DNA of 64,000 bases from Salvia splendens (GCF_004379255.2 NC_056039.1:26177883-26241882); one strand, 5' to 3'; shown: positions 24,057-36,206, numbered from the stretch's first letter. Notes: generated by a model not told the origin, from the letters alone. Made by a program: numbers and translations.

Positions 24057-27000
24057 CTAGTCACCCTTACCACAGTAGACTAAGTGACTGAGGTCTTTTA
24101 CCCCCGGGACATGCACCGATCCTAGGTCAAAGTACAAATATTTGATGCAGAAAAGTAGTTTTTCAATAGGTAAGCATTTAGTACCCATGTCAGCTGGGTT
24201 CTTATCAGTATGCACTTTTGAAAGAAAAACTTCACATTTTTCTACAATATCCCTAATGTAATGAAATCTTACATCAATATGCTTAGTTATATCATGGAAA
24301 ACAGGATTTTTACACAACTGGATAGCAGATTGAGAGTCAGAGAATACCACAGGAGGAGTTTTCACAAAATTAAGTTCAGAAAGCACTCCCTTTAACCACA
24401 CAGCTTCTTTCATGGCTTCAGTGATAGCTATGTTTTCAGACTCAGTAGTAGATAGAGCCACTATATGCTGCAGCTGTGATTTCCAACTAATGCAAGACCT
24501 ACACACAGTAAAAACATAGGAAGTGGTGGACTTCCTCTTATCCCTGTTATTAGCATAGTTAGAATCAACATACCCAGCAAGTTTTACACCTTCTTCACAT
24601 CTAGAATAGCATAAACCATACTTTGCAGTATGCTTAAGGTATCTCAATAACCATTTCAAAGTTTCCCAATGCACAGGACCAAAATTAGACATATATCTAC
24701 TCAATCAAGACACAACATATGCAATATCAGGCCTGGTGCTAACCATCAAGTACATCACAGATCCAATAGCATTAGCATAGGGAACATTTTTCATGGCATT
24801 GATATCATGATCAGATTGAGGGCAAAGATCTTTACTCAACATAAAATGAGCAGCTAAGGGCACTGAAGCAGGCTTAGCATCATACATGTTAAATTTTTTC
24901 AGAATTTTGTACACATAGGGTTCTTGATGCAAAACAAGAGCATACTTCTTTCTATCCCTGAAAATATTGATTCCTAATATTTTCTGAGCATCCCCTAAGT
25001 CTTTCATGTCAAAATTTTCACTTAAGGCAGCTTGCACATCACTTATGGTTTTCAAACAAGGTCCCATAATCAGCATGTCATCAACATATAACAGCAAAAA
25101 CACAGGAACAAAACCAAGGTTCTTTGTATACAAACATGTATCAAATGTACTCCTACAAATCCCAACTTATGCATACAAGTATTGAACTTAATGTTCCATT
25201 GTCTAGGAGACTGTTTTAAACCATACAAAGCTTTTTTCAACAAGCAAACATGATTAGGAAACTTAGGATCCACAAAACCTTCACGCTGTCTCATGTATAT
25301 AGGTTTATCTAAATCACCATGCAAGAAGGCAGTTTTCACATCCATTTGTTTCAATTCCCAATCAAAATGAGCACACAAAGTGAGCATAAGTCTCACAGTA
25401 GTAAATTTAACAACAAGAGCAAATATTTCAGTATAATCTACCCCCTCTTGTTGAGTAAAACCTTTTGCCACTAATATGGCTTTATACCTGAGCCCTCCAC
25501 CTCATTCTTAAGCTTATACAACCACCTGCAATTAACCACAGAAGCACCCAGAGGTAGAGGAACAAGAATCCAGGTAAGACTTATTTTCAGAGAGTTCATC
25601 TCTTCCATCATTGCATTATGCCACTTATCCCAGAATTTAGATTTGGTTGCCTGTTTGTAAGTCTGAGGCTCATCCCCATCAGATTCATGTACATTGAAAG
25701 CCAAGTTTATTAGAGCAATAAGCCCTACATACCTAGCAGGTTTATTCCCATTCACCCTTCTAGGTCGATCCCTAGATAGCACATAATCATTCAAAGTAGA
25801 GGCATCAATAGCATTTTGAATTCCAGAAGGACTATTTAGCACATTCTGAGCAGGTAAATGAGCATTCCCCCTAATAGGACTAGCATGCATATTATCATGA
25901 GGTAAAGCCACATTGTTCTCATCATTATCATGTAAGTTTCCCTCATTGGGTGTGCCACTAGGAGTATAGTCTGCCACCACAGAGTTCAAAAATGGTTGCT
26001 TCACCTCACTTAAAGCATTCACAGGATGCTCCACATCAGTGGGTATTTCTGTGGACTCCACCTCACTTGGAGGGTCACTGTCCACATTCTCTAGAGCTGA
26101 GTTATCAGTCAATCTCAGACATGGGAATTCAATCTCATTAAAGATTACATCCCTGCTGATGATGACCTTAAAACCAAGCTCATCTCTTAGCCAGATTCTA
26201 TATCCTTTAACACCCTCAGGATATCCCAAGAAAACACCCTTTCTAGACCTAATATCAAATTTGTCATTCTTAGAGGGAGACCTATTTACTAGATAAGTAG
26301 CAGTCAACAAGGCTTCACCCTAAAATTTCTTTGATAAACCAGATTTTGAAAGCATGCATCTAACTTTTTCAAGTAAGGTCCTATTCATTCTCTCAGCTAC
26401 TCCTTTCTGTTGAGGAGTATAAGGAACAGTTTTATGCCTCTTAATTCCAAAACCAGCACACAAGTCATCCATTTGTTTATTACAGAATTCAAGACCATTG
26501 TCAATTCTGATTCCTTTAATTTTCTTTCCAGTTTGGTTTTCAATCAAGGTTTTCCAAGTAGTAAATTTTTCAAACACATCATACTTATGTTTCATCAGAA
26601 AACACCACACTTTTCTTGAGAAGTCATCAATTACAGAAAGAAAATAAACAGAACCAGAGTGAGATGACACAGGAGCAGGTCCCCAAACATCCATATGCAG
26701 ATATTCCAACACATTTTTACTAACATTAGCAGGAACAGGTGTAGGAAAAGTCACTCTATGTTGTTTGCCAAGCACACATGTGTCACAAAAAGGCAATTCA
26801 CCACAAACATCATAATCAGACAGAATGGCATGTTTTTTCAGAATATTCAACCCATTTTCACTCATGTGACCTAGCCTATTGTGCCAGAACAATAATTTGT
26901 CAGATTTTACAACATTGGCAGAAGCTTTATCACAAGTAAGAGGAACTGCATTACAGACATACAAACCACACTTTCTTTGAGCCTTAAACAGACACATTGA

Positions 27001-28355
27001 GCCTTTACAGATTTTCATACAACTTTCCCCCACTTGCCACTCAATCCAGAAGTTTCAAGAGCAGTACAAGACATCAAATTATAGCATAGATCTGGAACAT
27101 ATCTAACATCCTTCAAATTCAGCACATAGCCATTATTAAATTTTAAACACACAGTGTCAATCCCAAGAATTTCACACTTCTTGTCATCAACCATTGACAC
27201 ATAAGTATTTGAAACATGCTTTGTTTCAGAAAACACTTCTTTGAAGGGACTCGCATGATAAGTACATCCAGAATCACATAACCAGTCATTTGAAGTATAA
27301 GGGCACATAGGGGAGGCATTGATATTCAACAAATCATGCACCATAAACACAGATTCATTGTCAGTTTCATATTTGGCCACACTGGCAATGTTTTCAATCT
27401 GAGAGTTATTGTTATTATGGTGAGGAGGCTTATTCTTCTTAGGCTTGGTACATTCTTTTTTGTAATGCCCAGTTTCTCCACAGTTGTAACATTTTCTGAA
27501 GGATTTAGGGTCCCTACTGCTGGATCTGGACCTAAATTTCTTTCTGGAGTTGGATCTAGTGCTAGAACCACCATTTGATTCATATCCCCCTCTTGAGTTA
27601 GACCTACCCCTAACATTGAACACCTTGTTGGCAGTAGATTTATCAGAACCCCTTTCCCTTAGTTCAAGTTCCTTAGATTTAAGGGAGCTAATTATCAGGT
27701 CAAGAGGAGCAGAGTCTCTGCCATATTTAATGGCAGCCTTTACATCACTATAGGAATCAGGTATGGCATTCATCAGGGCAATGCTAGTATATTCATCAAT
27801 GGTTTTATCACCAGATCTTTTAATATCCTGAACAAGCTTCTGAAATCTATCCACATTGTCATCAATATCCCTAGACAGATCAAGCTTAAATTTGAACAGC
27901 TTTTCAAGCAAATACATTCTAGAGAACATGGAAGTTTCAGTGAACAAAGTATCAAGTAATTTCAACATTTCAGAGGCAGATTCAACATGATCAACCTTTC
28001 TAATCACAGAATCAGACAAATTGAGAATTATAGTAGCCCTAGCCAACTCATTCATTTCAGATTATTTTTCTTGAGAAACATCATCAGACAAAGTACCCTC
28101 AACAGATTTGAAAACCTTTTGCTGAATCAAGATACATTTCAATTTTTGTTTCCAAATCATAAAATCATTTTTTCCATTAAATGGAACCAAACCAATAGGC
28201 TGAGACATTTTGGACACCAAATCAGCAAGAACACAGTGAGCAAGATAAGAACACACAACTTTGCACACAAGAGAGAACAGAGACATGCACACAAGGTCAG
28301 AAACACAGATTCTCACAGAAGTCACCCAAGAATACAGAGAGCACAAGAACCACAC
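24057..28355 (-). pseudogene. Copia-2 gag-pol, decayed
   Basis: On minus, in order: gag with a CCHC knuckle (CYNCGETGHYKKEC near 27480), protease (LCDSGCTYH near 27265), GAG-pre-integrase (FWHNRLGHM), integrase (26700-26340), RT (LYVDDML near 25090) and RNase H (24700-24060). Breaks: a stop near 28060, a shift near 27030, a stop near 26320 where Trp is usual (KFxGEA), a deletion of part of the post-integrase region near 26265 (NDKFDIRSRKG), and shifts near 25475, 25145 and 24705. The protease Asp and the RT YVDD are still present. Confidence 0.9.
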
Positions 28356-28749
28356 AGGTCAGACCTCAATACCCTGACTGTCACGAGCAACATTAGCTAA
28401 GGCTATCCCAGTTCGCAATCACTCACTCTTGGAGGGCACAGGGGGTCACTTAGGCAGTATAAGATGTTTGGTGGCCAGGTGAAATGAGATCAGAGATCAG
28501 AGAACACCAAGAAAACCACGGAAGCAATTAAAACACACAGGGAAACACAGAGAAACCTTAAGCCTTGCCAAGGCTGTCTACCAGCAGCAAAATTCCCAAA
28601 CCTAGAGTGGCACTAAACAGGAAAATAAACAGAAAAAGAGTCACAGCCAATTTACCAGAGCAAACCCTCACTCGAGGGAAGGTTCCACTTGCCCACCTCC
28701 TTATTGCGACTCGGCGTGCCGGAATTGTCCCCCGTGGCTCTGATACCAC

Positions 28750-29557
28750 TGTAGGGATCAGACGAATTCTGGATTCACTATTTACCGAGACCTCTTTGGT
28801 CTTGTTACAAGATGGCTCAGTCAAACCACAACCAAGCGACTGATATATACAAAGAGCCTAGCTATTACAGTCAATGAACACAACAGCTATTATAGACTAA
28901 GTCCTCGAACTTAATCACTCCAAGATAAGCTTCAAAGAACCTGCACATTCAAAACCCTCGTTAGAAACACAAGGAAACAGATCCACTCGGATCAAGTGCA
29001 AAAAGATTAAGAAATACAGAAATAGATTGCAAAGAACTATAGATCGAAGACTATGGCTCAGACACCCGCCAATAGCGAAGATCTATTCACAAGAACACAG
29101 ATCCAAGGGAGCACAGGAGGTTTCAACCGTGAATCACCTCACACACACCAGAAACCAGCCTCTATCCTCTCCTACACACCAGATCTGTCAATCTATCCGA
29201 AAGGATCTCACTACAACTCTCACACAAGGAAACCCTAAGTTTCTAGAACTCAGGAAACCGAAATGGTTACCCTCCACACTTCTCACCAAAGATCAAACAC
29301 CACTAAAACATGAAGGATCTCAGAGAAGAACTCAAGAAATCATCACAAAGATGAAGAAAACACTCGGAGGAAGGAAATCGCCAGAGAGTGAAGAGAGAGA
29401 GTGAAAAGAGAGATAATGAAACGGCGCATAGGAGAGGAAAGCATATAGCCTAACAGGTAAGCGGGTTAGGGCAAGTAACAAGCCCAGTAACACTTGGGCC
29501 CAGATTATTAACAACACAAATGATGTCCACCAAAATTAACAGCCCAACAAACCAACA
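28750..29557 (-). repeat. Copia-2 5' LTR
   Basis: 808 bp. Read on minus it starts TGTTGG and ends CCCTACA directly before the PBS. It is close to the left copy, with a few indels (for example an extra GAGAGAGAGTGAAAA near 29390). Confidence 0.9.
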
Positions 29558-30127
29558 ATGGCAGCTAAAGGGCATCCCTAATTGCATTGTAATAGGAAAA
29601 TGTAGAAGAATCATAATTAAAGCTTACGTTGTCATGAGAACTGAGAGTGCAACGTTGCCCTTAGATATGTATGTAGCAACATTCGATGCCTGGCCTCCAG
29701 GGCAGCAAGAAACCAAAATAAGTCCAGTGGCCAGAGGAGCAGACAATTTCAGCGTCTATATAACATTATTAATTGGATAAGCATCAGTTGGTGAAAGAAA
29801 ATCATGATTCACAATCAAGTTCCTCGTAAATGTATTGCAACTGGGTTACAATAACACCACATCTTGTGGCCAATTAAGACAAGTACAGACATAAGTATAG
29901 CAAACATATCTACAATATTGTTATTAAGAGAAATTTCTGACTCGAATTCCTGTTACTACTTACCAGTAACAACAACCATAATAGAGTTTATTAAGGACAT
30001 GTAAGAAAACAAGACATACCATTGCAACTAAAAAGCCCAACATTGGCTTGATGATGTAATGTGCCAAAAATCCTATGCCTACCTGAAAAGAGAACGTAAA
30101 TGCTACAGAAATTGATAAAAGCAGTAA

Positions 30128-30855
30128 GACGTTATCTCCGCCACTGTGGATTGGGTCGGACGTCCGGTAATTAATTTTTTTTTTAAACTCTATATAGACG
30201 GCTCGTTGAACTTCATTTCATTCGCACCACTTGTGTTAACAAGTTTCTCTCTTCTTTTACTACATATTTCATTTCTATTTAATGGAGAACGATAGGAACT
30301 CCCCTGCCACGAGCGAGTCGCAGACTCCGGCGTTTCCCATCGACCTGGAGGGAAACGTTAGCAGAAATGCGACAACAGTTCCGACAATGTCGGGGATGGG
30401 TGGAATGGGTGGGATGATGTCCCCTTATATGTACAATTGGATGGGTGGGATGGGTGGTATGATGCCCAGGGCTGCAGGGATGGGGGGCATGACCCCAAAT
30501 ATGATGATGTCGGCACGGACGACGAGGAGTGAGCCGAGTCAAAAAATTTATTATGTAATTTTTTCTTTTTTATTATGTAATTTTTTTCTTTTTTTATGTA
30601 ATTTTTTTTAATGAAGCATTTGCAATTTTCTCGTATTCCGTGTCAAAATTATAATTCCGTTACGTATATTTGTGAATTTGTGATTTTTTTTATTGCGGGA
30701 AGTCCTAGTGGGAAGGGCGATGGGAAGGGCGGATTGTGAAGGGGATGTCCTAGTGACGTGGCAGTGGGATGGGAAGTCCTAGTGACGTGGCAGGAGGTGT
30801 TTTTGGGATGTCCTAGTGGATGTCCGAGTGGGACATCCGACCACTGGAGATGCTC
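30128..30855 (+). mobile_element. Harbinger-type element, family C, short (ORF1-like remnant)
   Basis: It is flanked by TAA (30125-30127 and 30856-30858). The right end CCACTGGAGATGCTC and the left GACGTTATCTCC...CCACTG are imperfect inverted repeats. The leader (30190-30280) and the 3' part (30600-30850, CCTAGTG repeats) match the transposase-carrying element 33513-35390, but the coding part differs. It interrupts the BASS locus just upstream of its last recognised exon. Confidence 0.75.
30282..30611 (+). pseudogene. Short ORF in family C element, possible truncated ORF1
   Basis: 109 codons: a Ser/Thr-rich start (MENDRNSPATSESQTP), then Gly/Met repeats (GMGGMGGMM), then a low-complexity hydrophobic tail from T-rich DNA. 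The start sits at the same distance behind the shared leader as the transposase ATG in the sister element. Harbinger ORF1 proteins often begin with a low-complexity region, but no Myb/trihelix core is left, so the assignment is weak. Confidence 0.4.
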
Positions 30856-30899
30856 TAAGGTGTAAAAATTGTACTGCTTTGAGCATATCTATTTTAATT

Positions 30900-32868
30900 A
30901 GTCATATGTAGTCACTGTCACTTATTCATCTTTTAACCGTCCCTTAAATTACTATTCATGGGTCTCACTATACTTTTTTACTCTATCTCTTAACTAAGGG
31001 ACGGAACTGCAACCCTATGTCCCTTAACCGTCCCTTAAATTACTATTCATTCAATTTCATTTTTTATTTTTATTTCCAACCAAATTAAATTAATAAAAAC
31101 ACACTTCATTAAATAAAATAAACTTACAACATAAAATTCGTAAAAAAAACATAATTTAATAATTTCCTAAAAAATTAAAAATACATAATTTAATAATCTC
31201 CTCCGCCAAATTTTGCCCAAATGTGATCCATTAGATCATCTTAGAGTTGGGCGTGGGCGAAAGAGTCACGTGTCCTTGCCCGAATAGACAACCGTTCTTG
31301 TATAGACGGATGCACTCCACTGCGTGGCGGACTACTTGCGGTAGAGCTTCCGGGGGCTTCAGGGTCGAACCAATTTCCCGCCTCGGGTCCTTTGTCTTGG
31401 ACAATCATGTTGTGCAAGATTATGCACGTATACATGATGTCGACCATGCTCTCCATGAACCACGTACGAGCCGGGGCTTTGATAATGTTTAAGCGCGCTT
31501 GGAGAACCCCGAACGCCCGCTCCACATCCTTCCGAGCAGCCTCCTGCTTCTGCGCAAAAAGCGTCTACTTTGCGTTCACGCACGTCTTCACGAAGGTTGG
31601 CCACTTCGGGTAGATGTCGTCGGCAAGATAGTACCCCATTTTATAGCGCCGATTGTTAGCGGTGAAGAGGTCGGATTGGTGGAGCACGTTTATGTCGTTG
31701 TTCGAGCCGGGAACCCCGAAGTACGCATGCCAGATCCATAGCCGGTAGTCGGCAACGGCCTCGAGTATAACGGTGGGGAGGGTGCCTTTGTTGCCGCTCG
31801 TGTACGACCCCCTGCACGCCACTGGGCAATTCTTCCATTGCCAGTGCATGCAATCGACGCTGTCAAGCATCCTGGGGAATCCGTGCACTTCTTCGTGAAG
31901 GCGGAGCAGGAACTGGCAATCTGTCATGCTTGGCTTCCGGAGAAATTCGTCGGTGAAGGCCGCCCGGACGCCTTTGCATAATTGGAGCAAGCACATTCTC
32001 CCAGTGCTTTCTCCAATGTGGAGGTATTCGTTGAACACATCCGTCGTTTGTCTAGTCGCAAGCTGACGGATTGCTGCAGTACATTTCTGCAACGTCGTGT
32101 GGCTAGGACGGCCGATGGCGTCGAACCTTTCTTGGAAGAACTCTTCCCGGGCCACCAATGTATTTGTGATGTGGAGAAATAGCGATCGCCGCATGCGGAA
32201 ACGGCGACGGAAGTAGGTATCTCCCCGCACCGGATTATCGCTGAAGTAGTCGCGGACTAACCTTGCGGCGGCTTCCTCCCGGTTACGATGGATGTAAGTC
32301 CGGGAGCGTCTTTGGGGCGGCGCGGCTTCCTCCGCCTCCCGGCGTCGATCTTCTTCAAGTGATTCTTCCATTATTCGACGCATTTGCTCATATGGATCCA
32401 TTAGATCGATTAAATTTGGGGAAAAAATAAAAGAGATGATTTGAGATGAAAATTGAAGAGGAAAGAGAGAGGATTTGAGAGGTTTAGATGTGTGAAATGA
32501 GGATGAAATAGGAGTATTTATAGAGTAAAAAATAAAAATAAATATAAAAAAAAAAAAACGGTCGAAAATGGTAATATTACCGTTTTTGAATTTTTAATTT
32601 TTTTTATTTAATTTGAAATTTTTTTAAAAAAATTAATTATTGCGTCAGCGTGACGAAACCCACTCGCGGACCGGCGAGTGGGCGTCACGCATGGCCTGGG
32701 AGCGCGCCACGTCGCGAGAGCGCGTGGCGAGACGTCTCGCGCTGCGTCTCGGCGTGACGGGCGTTCCGGCGGGATGATGATGGGACGGGACGCTGCAACG
32801 CGTCCCGCCACTGTTTCGTCACAAAGGAACGAAATTCGGGCCACCCGCGTAACGCGTTGCGGGTGGCC
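30900..32868 (-). mobile_element. Harbinger-type element, family A, transposase only
   Basis: The right end GGGTGGCC is followed by TAA (32869-32871). The left end is worn (CACTGTCACTTA near 30915), so the start is approximate. Terminal blocks match the ORF1-only element 9109-11048: the left CCCTTAAATTACTATTCATTCAATTTC, and the right leader AATGAGGATGAAATA...GTATTTATAGAG plus the GC-rich end with CGAGTGGGCGTCACGCATGG. No ORF1 is present. Confidence 0.75.
31241..32401 (-). pseudogene. Harbinger DDE transposase (ORF2), one nonsense codon
   Basis: The frame of 387 codons is open from ATG 32401 to the stop at 31241 except for a single TAG at 31565-31567. It has the HARBI1/DDE_Tnp_4 pattern: an N-terminal helix-turn-helix region, then SVDCMHWQWKN (first Asp), GSNNDINVL (second Asp) and ARKDVERAFGVLQ (Glu), all before or just after the stop. 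The protein is an endonuclease that would need an ORF1 partner. Read-through or a sequencing fault at one base would give a full-length protein, so this is the least damaged transposase of its kind here. Confidence 0.85.
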
Positions 32869-32871
32869 TAA

Positions 32872-33190
32872 GGTTATTTGTGGATACAATTTTCATGTTC
32901 TTTTCTCACAATATATGCATACCTCACACGAGTATTTAAAATATAGATCGAAATATTAAATTTATATAATAAATATACGTGTAAAAATAGATAAATCTAT
33001 TATAATTTTATATAAAATAGAATTATTAGTTTCTATCACAAATATAAAGCCCATATATATTTAATTATTAATTAAAATAATCCTAACAATAAAAATAAAT
33101 AAGAATAGTACAGGCATACTCAAATTCCGTAACAACGCATACTCAAATTCCGTAACAACGCATACACTTTGCGCGTGGGTATAAAAGATA
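32872..33190. other. AT-rich spacer
   Basis: No gene. A 23-bp unit (CATACTCAAATTCCGTAACAACG region, 33115-33163) is present twice in tandem. Confidence 0.6.
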
Positions 33191-33462
33191 CTTCCTCCGT
33201 CCACGAAAAATAGAGCATATTTACTATTTTTGGCTGTCCATGAAAAATAGAGTACATTTAAAAATTGAAAGTTTTCAACAACTTCTCTCTTTCTTTTTTC
33301 CCTTCTCTCTTGGTAATATTATGGACCTCACATTCCACTAACATTACTTTTCTCTTACTTTTATCCCTTTACCCTACTTTTTCCCTTCTCTCTTACTTTA
33401 CCAATTCTATATTAAAACCTGTATCATTCACAATATGTCTTATTTTTCGTGGACGGAGAGAG
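33191..33462. mobile_element. Stowaway-like MITE
   Basis: TA duplications (33189-33190 and 33463-33464) flank inverted ends CTTCCTCCGTCCACGAAAAA and TTTTTCGTGGACGGAGAGAG. Confidence 0.85.
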
Positions 33463-33512
33463 TATGGTTTAAGCAAGAGTAATGAGGGGAAATACTGAAA
33501 TAGGAGTACTAA

Positions 33513-35390
33513 GAGTATCCACAATAGTGGATGAGCGCGCCGACGAGCGATCGGCGAGCCACTCGTCCACTATTGCGACCGACAACCAACAGAAGGACGA
33601 GCCAGACGGACGAGAGGTCGACCGTCGGATAATGCGATCGTCCGTCCGCTCGTCCGCTATTGTGGGTGCTTGACAGACGAGCGGACGGACGAGAGCATTT
33701 TTCATTTTTTTTCTTTTTCAAAACTCTATATATACGGCTTATTGCACTTCATATCATTTGCACTTCTTGTATTAACGAGTTTCTCTTCTTTCTCTCTACA
33801 TTTCTCTACATCCTGAAATGGCTAGTGGTAGTGGTGCGGGTGGTAGTGGTGGGGATGCTGATGACGTAAGGCGGCGAATTAACGAAGAGTTGCTGGCCTA
33901 TACGTCCGCAGTGATAAATCGCCTGATACAGGAGGCCTTGCAGCAGCAACAACCGGCGGTACCTCGCCCCATCCAGCATCGAGCTGTAGTACCCCGAGAC
34001 CACGTCGCTGCCCACCAACGGTTGTTTGACGACTATTTCGCTGAGCGGCTGCGGTTTGGAGATAACTTTTTCAGGCGGCATTTTGGTTTCACCGGGATCT
34101 ATTTATACGTACCGTGAACGCTTTAGAGCGTCGGTACAAGTATTTTCGGTTCAGGTTGGATGCGAGTGGCAAACCCGGTCACTCGCCTATGCAGAAGTGC
34201 ACTGCCGCAATCAGGTAATTGGCCTACGGAGGCGCGGCCGACATGTTCATCGAGTACCTCCACATCGGCGAGACGACTACCCGCTATTGTCTCAGGGAGG
34301 TATCTTCAGAAGCCTACCCCCCAAGACTGCCTGGATCTAATGGATATGCACGGGTTTCCCGGGATGTTTGGCAGTAAAGATTGTATGCATTGGGAGTGGA
34401 AGAACTGTTCTACCGCCTGGAAAGGGATGTACACGACCGGTTTCAAAGGCAAGGATCCCACGATGATCCTCGAAGTTGTAGCTGACTACCGGCTGTGGAT
34501 TTGACATACATATTTTGGGGTAGTCAAGTCGAACAACGACATCAACGTCCTCCAGTTGTCGCCCCTTTTCAACGAGCAGTGTGCTATCAGTTTTGTCGCC
34601 AACGACAACCAGCATGATATGGGCTACTATCTGGCGGATGGGATATACTCTAGGTGGCCCGTTTTTGTGAAGAAGATCAGATGCCTAATAGATCCAAAGA
34701 AGATCTACTTTGCGCAACGACAAGAGGCAGCGCGCAAGGATGTGGAGCGGGCATTTAGTGTGCTCAAGGCTCGATGGGCGGCGGTGAAGGGTCCAACACG
34801 TTTGTGGTATGACGATTGCATTGCTGATATCATGTACGCATGTATTATCATGCACAACCGGATCGTCGAACAAGAAGGTGCAGAACTGACTGATTGGGCC
34901 AATGAAGATGCTGCCGATCCAAGCCACGACGTGGCCACCGCCAATGTATGAATGAGAATACCTCATGAAGACGCCGAATGGGTCCAAGCATTTGCCGACA
35001 TGCGCCAACAAGAAGCCCATATTCGACTCCAGCAGGATATAATTGAAGAGTTGTGGGCGCGGAGGAGTGCACGTTGATATTTATAATGTAATTTGTGAAA
35101 ATCGTTGTTCTTTTTTTGTTGTTGAATTGTATTTTTTTTAAAAAAATAATTTAATAAAATTATGATTGCATTTTCCCGTACTCGTGTCGAAATTTTAATT
35201 CCGTATTTGTGAATTTGTGAATTGGTTTGTTGGGATGTCCTAGTACTTGTCCTAGTGTTTGTCCACTATTGTGCAGTGGGATGTCCTAGTGATGTGGCAG
35301 TGCAGTGAGATGTCCTAGTAACGTGGCAGAAGGTGTTTTTGAGATGTCCTATTGCTTGTCTGTGAGGGATCCGTCCTATTGTGGATGCTC
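33513..35390 (+). mobile_element. Harbinger-type element, family C, transposase only
   Basis: TAA duplications (33510-33512 and 35391-35393) flank GAGTATCCACAATAG and its complement CTATTGTGGATGCTC. Subterminal repeats of GACGAGCG-type (left) and TGTCCTAGT-type (right) follow. It encodes a decayed DDE transposase and no ORF1. The leader and 3' end are shared with 30128-30855. Confidence 0.9.
33818..35079 (+). pseudogene. Harbinger DDE transposase (ORF2), decayed
   Basis: The start at 33818 follows the shared leader. Recognisable blocks: HQRLFDDYFAE, then after shifts near 34095-34290 MHGFPGMFGSKDCMHWEWKN (first Asp), NNDINVLQLSPLF (second Asp), GYYLADGIY and ARKDVERAFSVL (Glu). There is a TGA at 34502-34504 where Trp is normal in the W-I-W-H motif, and a further TGA at 34949 before a tail ending near 35079. 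The catalytic residues survive but the frame does not. Confidence 0.85.
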
Positions 35391-35482
35391 TAAACTAAAA
35401 AACATCGATTTTTTTAATGTGTGATACTTTACCCAAAGATATAAGTATCGTAACAATATGAATTTTTGTATATAAGGTTCGG

Positions 35483-35837
35483 TATTAGAAATGGACCACT
35501 CACCCCTTAAAATGCCTCATAAGGGGGAGAGTTATCCACACTTATATAGAAGAGATAGGATCATCACCAAGCCGATGTGGGACAAGATATTAGAATTTTA
35601 ACACGCCCCCTCACGTGTGGGCCGGAATGACACATCGGACTTCCATCACGTGGGTAGGCAAGAGAAGAGATAAAGAAAATAAACTCCATCATCGACTTTG
35701 GCCCGCTTTGATACCATATTAGAAATGGGCCACTCACCCCTTAAAATGCCTCATAAGGGGGAGGGTTATCCACACTTATATAGAAGAGATAGGATCATCA
35801 CCAAGCTGATGTGGGACAAGATATTAGAATTTTAACA
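35483..35837 (-). mobile_element. TRIM (miniature LTR retrotransposon)
   Basis: Two 121-bp direct repeats (35483-35603 and 35717-35837) flank a 113-bp centre, with a perfect 5-bp duplication TTCGG outside (35478-35482 and 35838-35842). On minus the LTR starts TGTTAAAATTC. The PBS TGGTATCAAAGC (35716 downwards) follows the 5' LTR and a G-rich tract (GAGGGGGCG) precedes the 3' LTR. No coding capacity. Confidence 0.93.
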
Positions 35838-36206
35838 TTCGGCATACCAAAATATTGCTAAATACCATAAATTATGGTATAATTTGAGATATACCATCTA
35901 TGTATATATTGACATCGCCCATCTATGTATATATTGACATCGCTATATAATGTAAAAACGATATATAGTCTGATTAATGAATATATTTATATACTCTTAT
36001 ATCCACAAAAAAACAGGTAAGGTTTAATATTTCGTGTCATCCACCAAAATTAGACTAATTCTAAAAATGAAGAATTTTAAACCAATACTAACCATATCTC
36101 TTACTTTACCAATTATGCATTAAAACTTGTGTCATTTACAATTACAATCTTGTCTATATTTTGTGGACGAAGAGAGTATTACATAAATTATAATTATAAC
36201 ATTATA

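Larger units (their letters stand above)
22694..29557 (-). mobile_element. Copia-2, Ty1/copia element with recombinant 3' end
   Basis: The element is on minus. The 5' LTR is 28750-29557, followed by a PBS for initiator Met-tRNA (TGGTATCAGAGCC, 28748 down to 28736). The interior runs from there to the purine tract AAGGTGGAGCA near 23865-23875. Next come only 16 bp of the 3' LTR (23864-23849), then a copy of host BASS intron and exon, then a complete LTR (22694-23496). That last LTR is flanked on both sides by the target duplication ATGGG (22689-22693 and 23497-23501), just like a solo LTR. The right flank of the 5' LTR is ATGGC. Confidence 0.85.
11313..30082 (-). pseudogene. BASS-family plastid sodium/metabolite symporter gene, broken by transposons
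   Basis: Minus-strand exons with correct splice sites: 30020-30082 (GFLAHYIIKPMLGF), 29628-29755 ([18 protein letters not shown]), a truncated piece 12227 to about 12262 (FQVVLLPTIIG), 11998-12096, 11692-11850 ([16 protein letters not shown]), 11473-11562 and 11313-11390 (ends [10 protein letters not shown], stop). This matches the SBF/BASS family, closest in memory to BASS1, of the chloroplast envelope. The defects: the exon between LSVLMTT and the FQVVLLP exon is absent, that next exon is truncated, a T7 run (12076-12082) where T6 is needed shifts frame, and no exons upstream of 30082 (transit peptide, first helices) are seen. Copia-1, gypsy-1 and copia-2 all lie within its introns. A functional gene is unlikely unless the T7 and the missing exon are assembly faults. 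Confidence 0.8.

Noticed and set aside
22694..29918. Copia-2 with 1.16-kb LTRs carrying a host exon
   Set aside because: The PBS, purine tract, TG/CA ends and ATGGG duplications place the true LTR at about 805 bp. The extra 350 bp is host DNA duplicated next to it.
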